Assembly: GCF_001412595.2 (NCBI RefSeq)
Contig: NZ_CP012640.2
Coordinates: 4,712,001-4,776,000 of the forward strand
Source of the DNA: Massilia sp. WG5
Lineage (GTDB): Bacteria > Pseudomonadota > Gammaproteobacteria > Burkholderiales > Burkholderiaceae_D
Reading direction: 5' to 3'
DNA: 64,000 bases
Shown: piece after piece, positions 36,095-44,557 of the stretch
Position numbering within the stretch: position 1 is the stretch's first letter
Layout of the letters: every line of letters begins with the position of its first letter
Notes under the pieces: model-generated
What the model was told of the DNA's origin: nothing
The model's input: only the letters and a program-made list of their open reading frames with translations
Database searches by the model: none
Made by a program: the position numbers and the translations under genes

Positions 36095-36389
36095 ATTCTT
36101 CGCCGGGCTGCTTGAACAGGGCGTCGAGCGGATTCGGCTTTTTCGGATCGAGTTCGGCGCGCTGGCCGGCGACTTCCGCACGCCCGCGCGTGCCCGCGAA
36201 CTCTTCCTCGATATTGTCCCGATAAAAACTCCAGGCAGCGCCCGAGTTCGAGAACCGTTTCCAGACGTCATTGCTCACGCCGGCATAGTCGATGGCGCTG
36301 CCGTCGTCGAACTCGACCCGCAGGATGCGTTCCTTCGGCGCATAGCCGATCGCGCGCAGTTTGCCGGCGTTGATGCGTTTCATGTCCAT
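36093..36389 (-). CDS. KTSC domain protein
   Basis: From ATG 36389 (MDMKRINAGKLRAIGYAPKERILRVEFDDGSAIDYAGVSNDVWKRFSNS) the product is 98 residues, with GGGGAG upstream. The pattern I-G-Y-x-x-x-x-x-x-L-x-V-x-F-x-x-G-x-x-x-x-Y-x-x-V followed by a small-residue turn and FYRDNI is the KTSC domain, a small fold often found alone or beside nucleic-acid enzymes. A charged C-terminal tail of about 35 residues follows. Its role is unknown. Confidence 0.75.
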   Translation of the reverse strand: MDMKRINAGKLRAIGYAPKERILRVEFDDGSAIDYAGVSNDVWKRFSNSGAAWSFYRDNIEEEFAGTRGRAEVAGQRAELDPKKPNPLDALFKQPGEE

Positions 36390-36423
36390 GTGGGCTCCCC
36401 GGATGATCTTGCCCCTAGTGTAG

Positions 36424-37164
36424 TCACAGTCGATCGAGCCTGCCACCGTCGACCAGCAGCGAAGCACCCTGGACGAAACGCGCCGCGTCCGAGGCCAGGA
36501 AGGCAACCACGTCGGCAACGTCGGCGGGCTGGCCGACGTCGTGCTTGTCGATGATCTCGATCCCGGCTTTCACGTTCGGGTTGTCCCACAGCATCGGGGT
36601 ATCGATTGCGCCGGGCAGGACCGCGTTCACGCGGATCCCCTTGGGCTTGCCTTCCAGCGCGGCCGAACGCGTCAGCGACACCAGGGCCGCCTTGGCCGCC
36701 GCGTACGAGGCCACCATCGGTTCGGTCTCGACCGCGTGGACGCTGGAGATATTCACGATGGCGCCGCCGGACGGCATGCGCAGGAAGGCCTGCTTGATGA
36801 AATAAAAGGCGCCGACCAGGTCGACACTGAGGATGCGGGTCCAGTCGTCGCCGGTCTGTGTTTCGATCGGCTTGAAGATCATCAGGCCGGCGTTGTTGAC
36901 GATGATATCGATGCTGCCGAAGCGCTGTATGGCGGTGTCGACGGTGCGCAAGACGTCAGCCTCGACCGCGACGTCGCAAGGGCTGGCGGCAATGCACGCG
37001 GGATCGGCTTCCTTGCCGAGTTCGGCGCTGGCGGCGTCGAGGCGCTGCTGGTCGAGGTCGGCGAGTACGACGCGGGCACCGTCGCGCAGCAGGCGACGCG
37101 CGATGGCGAGGCCGATGCCGCCGGCCGCACCTGTAACGATGGCAACTTTATTCTGCAGGCTCAT
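36424..37164 (-). CDS. Short-chain dehydrogenase/reductase
   Basis: This is a cytosolic NAD(P)-dependent oxidoreductase of the classical SDR family, 246 residues. Visible motifs are the cofactor loop TGAAGGIG, the NNAG motif IIVNNAGLM, the catalytic Ser in INISSVHAVE-type context (VNISS), Tyr-x-x-x-Lys in SYAAAKAAL, and the substrate loop PGAIDTPM. Asp36-region LADLD suggests NAD preference. It starts 3 bp after the GH1-like hydrolase stop, so the two are co-transcribed and may act on the same sugar-derived compound. The substrate is unknown. Confidence 0.88.
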   Translation of the reverse strand: MSLQNKVAIVTGAAGGIGLAIARRLLRDGARVVLADLDQQRLDAASAELGKEADPACIAASPCDVAVEADVLRTVDTAIQRFGSIDIIVNNAGLMIFKPIETQTGDDWTRILSVDLVGAFYFIKQAFLRMPSGGAIVNISSVHAVETEPMVASYAAAKAALVSLTRSAALEGKPKGIRVNAVLPGAIDTPMLWDNPNVKAGIEIIDKHDVGQPADVADVVAFLASDAARFVQGASLLVDGGRLDRL

Positions 37165-37167
37165 GGT

Positions 37168-38472
37168 TCACTCGGTATTCTTGGGCGCGGCGGTGGCCGC
37201 TTCGCTGGTTTCGTGGGCCGGCGCCGGAGCAAGCTCGGGCGCAGGGAGAATGGTGTCCTGCGGCAGCGCCACCGGCACTTGCAGGCACACGCTCTGGGTC
37301 GGCAGCACGGCGCCCCAGTCGCGGATCAGGTCGCGGTAGGCGGCACCCACCGGACGAATGTTGCGGTCCAGGTCGAACAGGCCGAGCGGATTGACGTTGC
37401 CGTTGTCTTCGCGCAGCGCCGTATCCCAGTCGACCTGGTCGGTCAGAGAGTACCAGGTGAAGCCGACCACCGGCACGCCGCTGTTGCGAATGCTGAGGAC
37501 GTTCGCCCATTCCTTGCGCAGCCAGCGCACCGCCTCGTCGCCCGCAGGACCCTGCGCCAGGTTGGTTTCGGTATGCATCACCGGCAGGCGATAACGGTCG
37601 TAGTACTGCTGCGTGATGATGGCGTAGCCAAAGATCTCACCGGAAGCGCGGGTGTTGCCGTCGGCGCTGACATGGTGCTCATTGGTCTGGTAGTAATCGT
37701 TGCCCATCAGGCAGTGGTGCTTGAGATTATTGTCGAGGAAAAAATGGTATTCCTCGCGCGTCATCCCATTGTCCATCAGGTACTCGTACATGTTCGAATC
37801 GACCCGGCGGCCGTAGTTCAAATCGAGCGACAGGAAGCGGTGGGCATTCTTGATTTCCGCCGGTCCGATGGCGTCCGGGCACTCGGCGTGGAAATACTCG
37901 CTCGATTCGCTCTGCACGAACAGGGCGTCGGCGCGCACCTGCAGGATTTCGCGCATCGCCAGCAGGTTGGCGCGGACGATGTACTTGGTTGCGTTCACGA
38001 AGCCGCGGTCGGTCGTCAGCTGCTCGTTCCACCAGCCGTACTTGGCCGAGAAGAGGGCGCAGATCGACATCTCGTTGATGGGCGTGTACAGCTGGACCCA
38101 GGGAAAGCGCTCGGCGAAGGCACGCGCGTAGCCGGCAAACAAGGCCGGGAAATCCGGATTCTGGAAGTTGCCGATCCAGTCGGGCACGCCGAAATGGCAC
38201 AGGTCGACGATGACGACCAGGTTACGGCGGTACAGTTCGGCAAAAGTCTCGTCCGCGAAGGACCAGTCGTAGCGGTCCGGCCCCAGCCAGGTCAGGTGAA
38301 GGGGAGGGCCATAGCGCAGCACGCGGATGCCGAGTTCCCGCACGAGGTCGAAATCCGTGCGCCAGTGCTTGTAGTGGCCGCACTTCGCCATCTCGTCGAC
38401 GCGAACCTTGCCGTTGCCGATGGTCGGGATGCTGTTTTCGATGCCGGTCGCGAACATAAATCCAGTGAACAA
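37168..38472 (-). CDS. Glycoside hydrolase family 1-like protein
   Basis: I chose the TTG at 38472 (MFTGFMFATGIENSIPT) because GGGAGAG stands 4 bp before it and GH1 proteins begin just here; this gives 434 residues. The TIM-barrel markers are FATGIENS, the acid/base motif YTPINEM with Glu134 (family norm T-x-N-E-P), VVGFTWYSLTDQVDWD, and VMHTETN with Glu302 at the nucleophile position (family norm I/V-T-E-N-G). Both Glu are kept, but the flanking residues differ, so the substrate may not be a normal beta-glucoside. A Pro/Ala-rich tail of about 40 residues follows. Confidence 0.8.
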   Translation of the reverse strand: MFTGFMFATGIENSIPTIGNGKVRVDEMAKCGHYKHWRTDFDLVRELGIRVLRYGPPLHLTWLGPDRYDWSFADETFAELYRRNLVVIVDLCHFGVPDWIGNFQNPDFPALFAGYARAFAERFPWVQLYTPINEMSICALFSAKYGWWNEQLTTDRGFVNATKYIVRANLLAMREILQVRADALFVQSESSEYFHAECPDAIGPAEIKNAHRFLSLDLNYGRRVDSNMYEYLMDNGMTREEYHFFLDNNLKHHCLMGNDYYQTNEHHVSADGNTRASGEIFGYAIITQQYYDRYRLPVMHTETNLAQGPAGDEAVRWLRKEWANVLSIRNSGVPVVGFTWYSLTDQVDWDTALREDNGNVNPLGLFDLDRNIRPVGAAYRDLIRDWGAVLPTQSVCLQVPVALPQDTILPAPELAPAPAHETSEAATAAPKNTE

Positions 38473-38599
38473 GCTGCTCTCCCAAAACAATTCTTGAGAG
38501 CAGCGTACTCGGCTGTTGATAGCTGGGCTGTACGGTCGCGTACACAAGACCTGCCTTCCAGCGACTGGGGAGGAGGGATCGTTGCGCGTACGATCCTAC

Positions 38600-38627
38600 T
38601 TGTACTGCCGAGAATCCTTGCTATAAT
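38600..38627 (+). promoter_or_regulatory. Sigma-70-type promoter of tRNA-Ser
   Basis: TTGTAC (38600-38605) and TATAAT (38622-38627) are separated by 16 bp, with the tRNA starting 39 bp later. Confidence 0.75.
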
Positions 38628-38665
38628 AGGCGGCTTCGCGGACATCGCCGTCCGTGGACCCATCA

Positions 38666-38756
38666 GGAGAGATGGATGAGTGGTTTAAGTCGCACGCCTG
38701 GAAAGCGTGTATAGGTTCATAGCCTATCGGGGGTTCGAATCCCCCTCTCTCCGCCA
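38666..38756 (+). tRNA. tRNA-Ser (GGA)
   Basis: The 91-base gene has a long variable arm, as in class II tRNAs. The acceptor GGAGAGA pairs with TCTCTCC, the anticodon loop is CTGGAAA (anticodon GGA), the variable arm is TATAGGTTCATAGCCTATC, and the T-loop is GGGTTCGAATCCC. CCA is encoded. Confidence 0.97.
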
Positions 38757-38767
38757 AGGATTCTACT

Positions 38768-38793
38768 AAGGCCGCTTTCGAGCGGCCTTTTTC
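38768..38793 (+). terminator. Rho-independent terminator of tRNA-Ser
   Basis: AAGGCCGCT-TTCG-AGCGGCCTT followed by TTTC forms a stable 9-bp stem with a TTCG loop. Confidence 0.88.
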
Positions 38794-38911
38794 ATTTGCG
38801 TAAGCCTGCGCCCTTCCAGGTAATGCCTGTCCTGATGCTATCCTTTCACAGATGCATCTGCGAGCTGACGCTCGCGCCCCAGGATCAATTTGCCGGAAAA
38901 AATCGAGCCAT

Positions 38912-39811
38912 ATGACACTGAAACAGCTGGAAGCGTTCTACTGGGCAGCTACTCTAGGCAGCTTTTCCACCGCGGCGAACAGGCTCAACATTACGCAGTC
39001 CACGCTGTCAAAACGCCTGGCTGAGCTTGAAGCTTCGCTTGGTGCGTCCTTGTTCGACCGATCAGCACAACGTTCCGTACTCACGGAACACGGCCAACGA
39101 ATTCTCGAGCATGCACACAAGATGCTGGTGATGGAAGGGGAGATAAAATCATTGCTGTGTCTTCCCCAATCCCTGAGCGGCACCTGCCGATTCGGCATCA
39201 GCGAATTGACGGCCTTGACCTGGTTCCCGAACTTCGTCTCCAGGATCAACCAGCTTCATCCGCAACTGGTATTGGAACCTTACGTCGATTTGGGCTCAGC
39301 GCTGGAAAAAAAGCTGATGCGGGGAGAACTCGATTTTGCGATCGTCCCGCATACGCGCGCCGGCAATGGATTGCTGTCTTCGATGCCATTGGCCACGCTC
39401 GACTTTGCATGGATGGCCTCGCCAAAACGCATCAAGGCCGGCAAGACCTTGACGGTCGAAGAAATTCAGCAGCACCCGATCATCGTCATGACCAGCGAAT
39501 CGCGCCTCACTGAATCCTTCCATAACTGGTCGTCGCAGCATAAGGTCTCGGCCCGGCGTGTTCTCGCATGTAACAGTCTCAGCGCCATCGTCGGCCTGAC
39601 GATCGCAGACGTGGGAATCAGTTTCCTGCCGCGCCGCTTCCTAGAGCCCATGGTCGAGCATGGGAAGTTGAACGCGTTTCAGAGCGAGCCGCCTCTGCCT
39701 TCCATCGAGTACTGCTTCCGCTGGCGAACCGACGATACCCGTACCCTTGTTCCGACGCTGGCCCAGTTGGCCGGGACAGAAGTCAACTATTCCCTGGCGT
39801 ACGGGTTCTGA
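38912..39811 (+). CDS. LysR family transcriptional regulator
   Basis: The protein is 299 residues from ATG 38912. The N-terminal winged helix MTLKQLEAFYWAATLGSFSTAANRLNITQSTLSKRLAELEASLGASLFDR is typical of LysR, and the periplasmic-binding-protein-like effector domain begins near residue 90 (SLSGTCRFGISELTALTWFP). An upstream in-frame ATG at 38852 would add 20 unlike residues. It lies 303 bp before, and in the same direction as, a transporter-dehydrogenase-aldolase-porin gene set, which it probably controls. The effector is unknown. Confidence 0.92.
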   Translation: MTLKQLEAFYWAATLGSFSTAANRLNITQSTLSKRLAELEASLGASLFDRSAQRSVLTEHGQRILEHAHKMLVMEGEIKSLLCLPQSLSGTCRFGISELTALTWFPNFVSRINQLHPQLVLEPYVDLGSALEKKLMRGELDFAIVPHTRAGNGLLSSMPLATLDFAWMASPKRIKAGKTLTVEEIQQHPIIVMTSESRLTESFHNWSSQHKVSARRVLACNSLSAIVGLTIADVGISFLPRRFLEPMVEHGKLNAFQSEPPLPSIEYCFRWRTDDTRTLVPTLAQLAGTEVNYSLAYGF

Positions 39812-40114
39812 GCATTCCTCCATCGTCACCTGAACGGTCCTGCTTTCGCCACCGCAGCGCTCGCTGAACGGCGAGTCGCCGTGTCAGTGCGCGTCATCGA
39901 CGCACGCCGCCCATTCCCTTTCCACCAATGCTGCCGGTGTCCAAACATCCGCTGCAGGCCTGCCGTCACCGCGCGCTGATGAGAAAAACGAATGACCGGG
40001 GGTCGATATTATTCGCTTTTTTTCAAGCCCGCTTGTGGCCTAACATCTGATCAACAACTACGAACCTGTCTCGTTTGAGAACAGGTCAATTTAGAACACA
40101 AAAGGAGACATATC
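39812..40114. other. Intergenic region between LysR gene and transporter operon
   Basis: There is no gene in these 303 bp. The right end holds an inverted repeat (see 40064-40086) and AAAGGAG (40101-40107), which serves the TTG start at 40115. The first half shows nothing I can name. Confidence 0.4.
40064..40086 (+). promoter_or_regulatory. Candidate LysR box (T-N11-A inverted repeat)
   Basis: ACCTGT-N11-ACAGGT is a perfect 6-bp inverted repeat with the LysR T-N11-A layout; the inner CTC/GAG extends the symmetry. It lies 28 bp before the transporter start, so it might instead act as a leader hairpin. Confidence 0.4.
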
Positions 40115-41500
40115 TTGGAGACTGCTTCGGGTAGCCGTACGTCCTACCGCTGGATCGTCCTCGCGATGATTTACGTGACGTACATGATCGCCGGTGCGGA
40201 CCGCGCCAACATCGGCGTACTGATTCCCGTGATCCGCAAGGATTTCCATCTCACCAATACCGACGTCGGGGCACTGGCAAGCCTGTTTTACGTCAGCTAC
40301 GCCATCGTCCAGATCCCGGCCGGCTATCTGTTCCAGAAATTCGGTATCCGCAAGCTGCTGGTCGTGTCGATGGTGCTGACTTCGCTCTCGACCTTGTTCA
40401 CCGGCCTGGCCGCAAGCGCCATGCAGTTGAAGCTGGCGCGACTGGTACTGGGCGGCGCTGAAGGCCCGATCAATATCGGCATCGTGTCGACGATCAATCG
40501 TTGGTTCCCCGCGCATGAAAAAGGTCTCGCCACCGGCGTTTTCATGTCCTCTATTAAGTTTGCGCCCGCTTTCGTGCCGCCGCTGTGCGCCTACCTGATG
40601 CTGCATTTCGGCTGGCGCGACGTGTTCTATATTTTCGGCATCCCCGGCTTTGTCATCGCCGGATTGTGGTACTGGCTGGTTCGCGACGACCCTGCCGAAT
40701 CGCGCCGCTGTTCTCCCGCCGAAGTCGCGTACATCAAGGAATCGGCGCCGCTGACGGTGCAAAAAGATGCGAAACCCGCGGCGGCAGCGACGGCCCCGGC
40801 CTGGCTCGATACCGCCATCAAAACCCGCGAAGTCGACCTCCTGAAGACCAACAAGGAAGTGGTGCGCTCGTGGAACGTGTGGGCCTGCGCCATGGGTTAC
40901 TTTTTCATGGTCGGCATCACCTACACGATCATGACCTGGGTGCCGACCTATCTCGTCTCGGTCAAGCATTTCTCGATCATGAAGATGGGCATCGTGGCTT
41001 CGGCCCCGTGGGTGGGCGCGATTGTCGGCAACATCCTCGGAGGCTGGCTGTCCGACAAGGTCTTCGCCAAACGCCGCAAGCCCGTCATGCTGATCACTTC
41101 GGCCGCGACCGTGCTGACGATGTATGCACTGATCAATGCCCCCAGCGAGCCGCTTCCCCTGGCAGCCCTGCTGTTCGTCGCCGGCGTGCTGCTGAACCTG
41201 GGCTATTCGACTTTCCTGGTCTACCCGATGGGTATCGCAACCAAGGACAAGGTGCCGTTCGCCGCGTCGATCGTCAACTTCGCCGGTTCGCTCGGCGGCG
41301 CATTCACGCCCTTCCTCGTCGGCGTGGTGCTCGACCGGTTGAACTGGGACTGGGTATTCGGCCTGCTGGCGGCGACCTCGTTCATTACCTTTGGCCTGGT
41401 GGCTTGCATGATCGAGCCGAAAGCGCGTCCCAACGTCCAGTCGGGCACGTCGCCGGATGCCGCAATCCACCCTGCCGCAAGTTCTTCTTTAGCTCGTTAA
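40115..41500 (+). CDS. MFS transporter, anion:cation symporter (ACS) type
   Basis: This is an inner-membrane permease, probably for an organic acid. The start is TTG (40115), chosen because AAAGGAG stands 8 bp upstream. The protein has 461 residues and 12 predicted helices. ACS-like features are RWIVLAMIYVTYMIAGADRANIGVLIPVIRKDF in helix 1 and loop 1, and GYLFQKFGIRKLL. The central loop is long (about residues 195-250). It is followed 8 bp later by a 2-hydroxyacid dehydrogenase, with an RraA-like aldolase and a porin further on. Confidence 0.88.
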   Translation: METASGSRTSYRWIVLAMIYVTYMIAGADRANIGVLIPVIRKDFHLTNTDVGALASLFYVSYAIVQIPAGYLFQKFGIRKLLVVSMVLTSLSTLFTGLAASAMQLKLARLVLGGAEGPINIGIVSTINRWFPAHEKGLATGVFMSSIKFAPAFVPPLCAYLMLHFGWRDVFYIFGIPGFVIAGLWYWLVRDDPAESRRCSPAEVAYIKESAPLTVQKDAKPAAAATAPAWLDTAIKTREVDLLKTNKEVVRSWNVWACAMGYFFMVGITYTIMTWVPTYLVSVKHFSIMKMGIVASAPWVGAIVGNILGGWLSDKVFAKRRKPVMLITSAATVLTMYALINAPSEPLPLAALLFVAGVLLNLGYSTFLVYPMGIATKDKVPFAASIVNFAGSLGGAFTPFLVGVVLDRLNWDWVFGLLAATSFITFGLVACMIEPKARPNVQSGTSPDAAIHPAASSSLAR

Positions 41501-41508
41501 GGCAAAAA

Positions 41509-42441
41509 ATGGCAATTTTCATCATGGACCGCATTGCGGAAGATGCGGTGTCCTTCCTGCGCCAGCACCACGAGGTCGTCGATTTCCCGGCATCCCGGGA
41601 ACGTGACTGGAAAGCGGAAGCGAGTGCGCTGATCGTCAGGACCTTCCAGGTGCGCGAGGCCGACATCGGCCAGGCGCAGCGCCTGAAGATCGTCGCCAAG
41701 CATGGCAGCGGCGTCGACAACATCGATATCGCCGCCGCCATCCGCAAAGGCATCATGGTGACGAATACCCCGGGCGCGAACGCCGATGCGGTGGCCGAAT
41801 ACGTGCTGGCCCTGGCATTGACCACCGCCCGCCGGGTCGCCATGTCGGACCGCTTCCTGCGTGGTGGCATCCCGGGCCAGGCCCAGGATGGCATCGAACT
41901 CGGCGGCAAGACGCTCGGGCTGATCGGCCTCGGCGACATCGGCTCGAAAACCGGCCGCCTGTTCAAGAGTGCCTTCTCGGCGCAGGTGATTGCCTACGAC
42001 CCCTACGCGCCGAAGAGCGCCTTCGAGCAGTGCGGTGCGCGGCAGCTTGCCGATATCGCCACCGTACTGCGCGAGGCCGACGTGATCAGCCTGCACGTGC
42101 CCCTGCTGGACAGTACGCGGCACCTGATCGGTGCGGACGAGCTGAACATGATGAAGCCGACGGCGATCCTGGTGAATGCCGCGCGTGGCGGCATTGTCGA
42201 CGAGTCGGCCCTGCATGCTGCGCTGTCGACTGGCCGCATCGCCGGCGCCGCCAGTGACGTGTTCGAGGCCGAGCCGCCGCCGTCCTCGCACCCACTGCTC
42301 AGCCTCGACACCTTTGTCGGATCGCCGCATATCGCAGGCAGTAGCCGGGAAGCGTTGCGGCGCATGGGCTTCGGCGCGGCACGCGCGGTCCTCGCCGCAC
42401 TCGCCGGCGACATCCCGGCCCATGTACTGAATACCCATTGA
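41509..42441 (+). CDS. D-2-hydroxyacid dehydrogenase (SerA-like)
   Basis: The enzyme interconverts a 2-hydroxy acid and a 2-oxo acid with NAD(P). The 310-residue product has the Rossmann motif GLIGLGDIGSKTGRLF (GxGxxG at residues 140-145). The catalytic triad is Arg226 (NAARGGIVDE), Glu255 (FEAEPPP) and His274 (SPHIAGSS). Asp164 in IAYDPYAP suggests NAD use. It has no ACT domain, so it is not full-length SerA. It lies between the MFS gene and the RraA-like gene. The substrate is unknown, but a C4-C6 hydroxy-dicarboxylate would fit the neighbours. Confidence 0.88.
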   Translation: MAIFIMDRIAEDAVSFLRQHHEVVDFPASRERDWKAEASALIVRTFQVREADIGQAQRLKIVAKHGSGVDNIDIAAAIRKGIMVTNTPGANADAVAEYVLALALTTARRVAMSDRFLRGGIPGQAQDGIELGGKTLGLIGLGDIGSKTGRLFKSAFSAQVIAYDPYAPKSAFEQCGARQLADIATVLREADVISLHVPLLDSTRHLIGADELNMMKPTAILVNAARGGIVDESALHAALSTGRIAGAASDVFEAEPPPSSHPLLSLDTFVGSPHIAGSSREALRRMGFGAARAVLAALAGDIPAHVLNTH

Positions 42442-42453
42442 AAAGGAGCCGAT

Positions 42454-43146
42454 GTGAAAACCAAGAAATTTGATAATGCCGCAGAGTTCGAGCGCGTCTC
42501 GCCTGACCTGATCGAGGAGGCCCGCCAGTTCCAGTCCGCCGTGCTCTGCGACGTTGCAGGCCGCCGTGGCGCCCTGAACGCACGTATCCAGGGCCTGTCG
42601 CCAAGCATGAAACTGGCCGGCCCCGCCTTCCCGGTAGAAGTCCGTCCTGGCGACAACCTGCTGTTCCACGTTGCGCTGGCATTGGCAAAGCCTGGCGACA
42701 TCATCGTCGTCGATGGCAAAGGCTACGAGTCGAGTGCGCTGGCGGGCGAACTGATGGCCTCCCAGGCAGTCGCGGCCGGGATCGGCGGCTTCGTCATGGA
42801 TGGTGCGATTCGCGACACCGACACGCTGAGCAAGGGACCGCTGCCGATCTTCGCCGCCGGTCGCAACTCCGCGGGGCCGACCAAAGGCCTGGACGGACGC
42901 ATCGGCACCACGATCGCCATCGGCGACGTGGCGGTGGAGCCCGGCGACCTGGTGGTGGCGGACTGCGACGGCGTGGTCGTGATTCCGCGCAAGGACGTGC
43001 CGGCAGTGCTGCAGGGCGCGCACCAGAAACTGAAGGCGGAAGCCCAACGTCTCAAGGAAATCGAAGAAGGCATGCTGGTCTCGCCATGGCTCGACGACGC
43101 GCTGCGCTCCGCAGGCGTGCTCGGCAAAGAAGAAACGCTGCTCTGA
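42454..43146 (+). CDS. RraA family protein, HMG/CHA aldolase-like
   Basis: Proteins of this fold include 4-hydroxy-4-methyl-2-oxoglutarate/4-carboxy-4-hydroxy-2-oxoadipate aldolase, oxaloacetate decarboxylase and the RNase E inhibitor RraA. The start is GTG with AAAGGAG 7 bp before it; the product is 230 residues. Family motifs are SAVLCDVAGRRGAL, LALAKPGDIIVVDGKG, GELMASQAVAAGIGGFVMDGAIRDTD (Arg-Asp of the active site) and VAVEPGDLVVADCDGVVVIP. Next to a dehydrogenase and transporters, an aldolase role is more likely than RNase control. A C-terminal helical tail exceeds RraA. Confidence 0.88.
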   Translation: MKTKKFDNAAEFERVSPDLIEEARQFQSAVLCDVAGRRGALNARIQGLSPSMKLAGPAFPVEVRPGDNLLFHVALALAKPGDIIVVDGKGYESSALAGELMASQAVAAGIGGFVMDGAIRDTDTLSKGPLPIFAAGRNSAGPTKGLDGRIGTTIAIGDVAVEPGDLVVADCDGVVVIPRKDVPAVLQGAHQKLKAEAQRLKEIEEGMLVSPWLDDALRSAGVLGKEETLL

Positions 43147-43372
43147 ACCGGGCAGGCTGCACGCGCGATGGCATGCCACGTCCGCCCATTCCCAGGCTGA
43201 CGCTGGCATGACCGGCACGCGCGAGAGCGGCATCCCGACCGAATAGCGGCGCCGCTTCGCTCCAGTAAATCCACAGACCGATCGTGTCGTCCCTCGGACG
43301 AGGACTCGTCACGTCTGGCACTGCTGTTCAAAAGCCTCAACCAAACCACAGCACAACAACAGGAGACACGTT

Positions 43373-44434
43373 TTGAAGAAGATCGCAATCCTCATGCTGG
43401 GACTCGCCGCAGGAGCTGCCCAAGCACAGTCCAACGTCACGATTTACGGTATCACGGACGCCGCGCTGGTCGGCGAAAGCGGCGGCGCGGCCGGGCATGT
43501 CACCAAGATCACCAGCGGCGCCGGCCTGGCCTCGCGCATCGGCTTCAAGGGCGTGGAGAGCCTCGGCGACGGCATGACCGCATTCTTCACCCTCGAAACC
43601 GGCACCAGGATCGACACCGGCGAACTCGATGCCGCCAACACCATCTTCAACCGCCAGGCATTCGTCGGCCTAAAGACCGGTGCCGGTTCAGTCGCGCTGG
43701 GACGTCAGTACACGCCGTGGCACCTCACCTTGGCGAGCGTGGCGGATCCGTTCGGCACTGGCTACGCGGGCACGTCCAAGAATCTCTTCCCGGATGCAGG
43801 CACCAACGCCCGCACCAGCAATACCGTGACCTATACTTCGCCGAAGGTCAGCGGCGTCGACGTCGCGCTGGCCTATAGCATGGGCGAGCAGGGCGCGTTC
43901 TCGGCGGGGCGCCAATACGGCGGAGCGGTCGGCTATGCGTATGGGCCTTTGGTCGTACGCCTGGCCTATAACGCAAAGAACTCGGATGTTGCGGGAGCGC
44001 CTGCTGCCGTCAGCCATGACCTTGGTCACAACACGCTGCTTGCAGCGAACTATGACTTCAAGGTGGTCAAGCTGTACTTCGGCTATGAGGTCGACAAGGG
44101 CTTTAACTCGCACCCGGTGCCGAACCCTAACGCGTATGCGGTAAAGGCAAGCCCGACAATCGACAGCAATGTGTTCTTGCTGGGGCTGTCCGCACCGCTC
44201 GGCAACGGCATGCTGATGGCCTCGATCCAGCGTCTGAACGACAAGACGAAGTTCGACCAGGATGCGGCTGCGTGGGGCATCGGCTATCTGTATTCATTGT
44301 CCAGGCACACAGGTTTGTACGCCGCGTACGGGCATGTCAGCAACGAGAACGGTGCTGGCTATACCGTGCTCAATAATAGTGAATCAGGTACCGGCAACAC
44401 TGCTTACAACCTCGGCTTCCGCCACACTTTCTAA
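43373..44434 (+). CDS. Outer-membrane porin, Burkholderia type
   Basis: This is a trimeric beta-barrel porin for small hydrophilic compounds. The start is TTG (43373) with AGGAG upstream. The 353-residue product has a signal peptide (KKIAILMLGLAAGAAQA|QSNVTIYGITDAALV). The mature start SNVTIYGxxD, the SRIGFKGVESLGDGMTAFFTLETG strand-turn pattern, the RQAFVGLKTGAGSVALGRQYTP segment and the C-terminal Phe (NLGFRHTF) are diagnostic. It is 226 bp after the RraA-like gene and may have its own promoter. Overlapping small inverted repeats lie near 43287-43310 in the leader. Confidence 0.95.
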   Translation: MKKIAILMLGLAAGAAQAQSNVTIYGITDAALVGESGGAAGHVTKITSGAGLASRIGFKGVESLGDGMTAFFTLETGTRIDTGELDAANTIFNRQAFVGLKTGAGSVALGRQYTPWHLTLASVADPFGTGYAGTSKNLFPDAGTNARTSNTVTYTSPKVSGVDVALAYSMGEQGAFSAGRQYGGAVGYAYGPLVVRLAYNAKNSDVAGAPAAVSHDLGHNTLLAANYDFKVVKLYFGYEVDKGFNSHPVPNPNAYAVKASPTIDSNVFLLGLSAPLGNGMLMASIQRLNDKTKFDQDAAAWGIGYLYSLSRHTGLYAAYGHVSNENGAGYTVLNNSESGTGNTAYNLGFRHTF

Positions 44435-44557
44435 ATATGTCGATCCGATCGGCCTCACCTGCAGGATGACGTCGATCGGTAAGCTTCTATCATCAAAGAA
44501 GTGTATTGGCTGTCATGAAAGGATTCCCATCCCGATCAGGTCCTGCCGGGAATGAAG

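Noticed and set aside
43287..43310. Mutually exclusive hairpins as a riboswitch before the porin gene
   Set aside because: The stems are only 6 bp, resemble no known riboswitch and lack a terminator.
38666..44434. Genomic island using tRNA-Ser as attachment site
   Set aside because: No integrase and no repeat of the tRNA 3' end was found downstream; gene composition resembles the rest.
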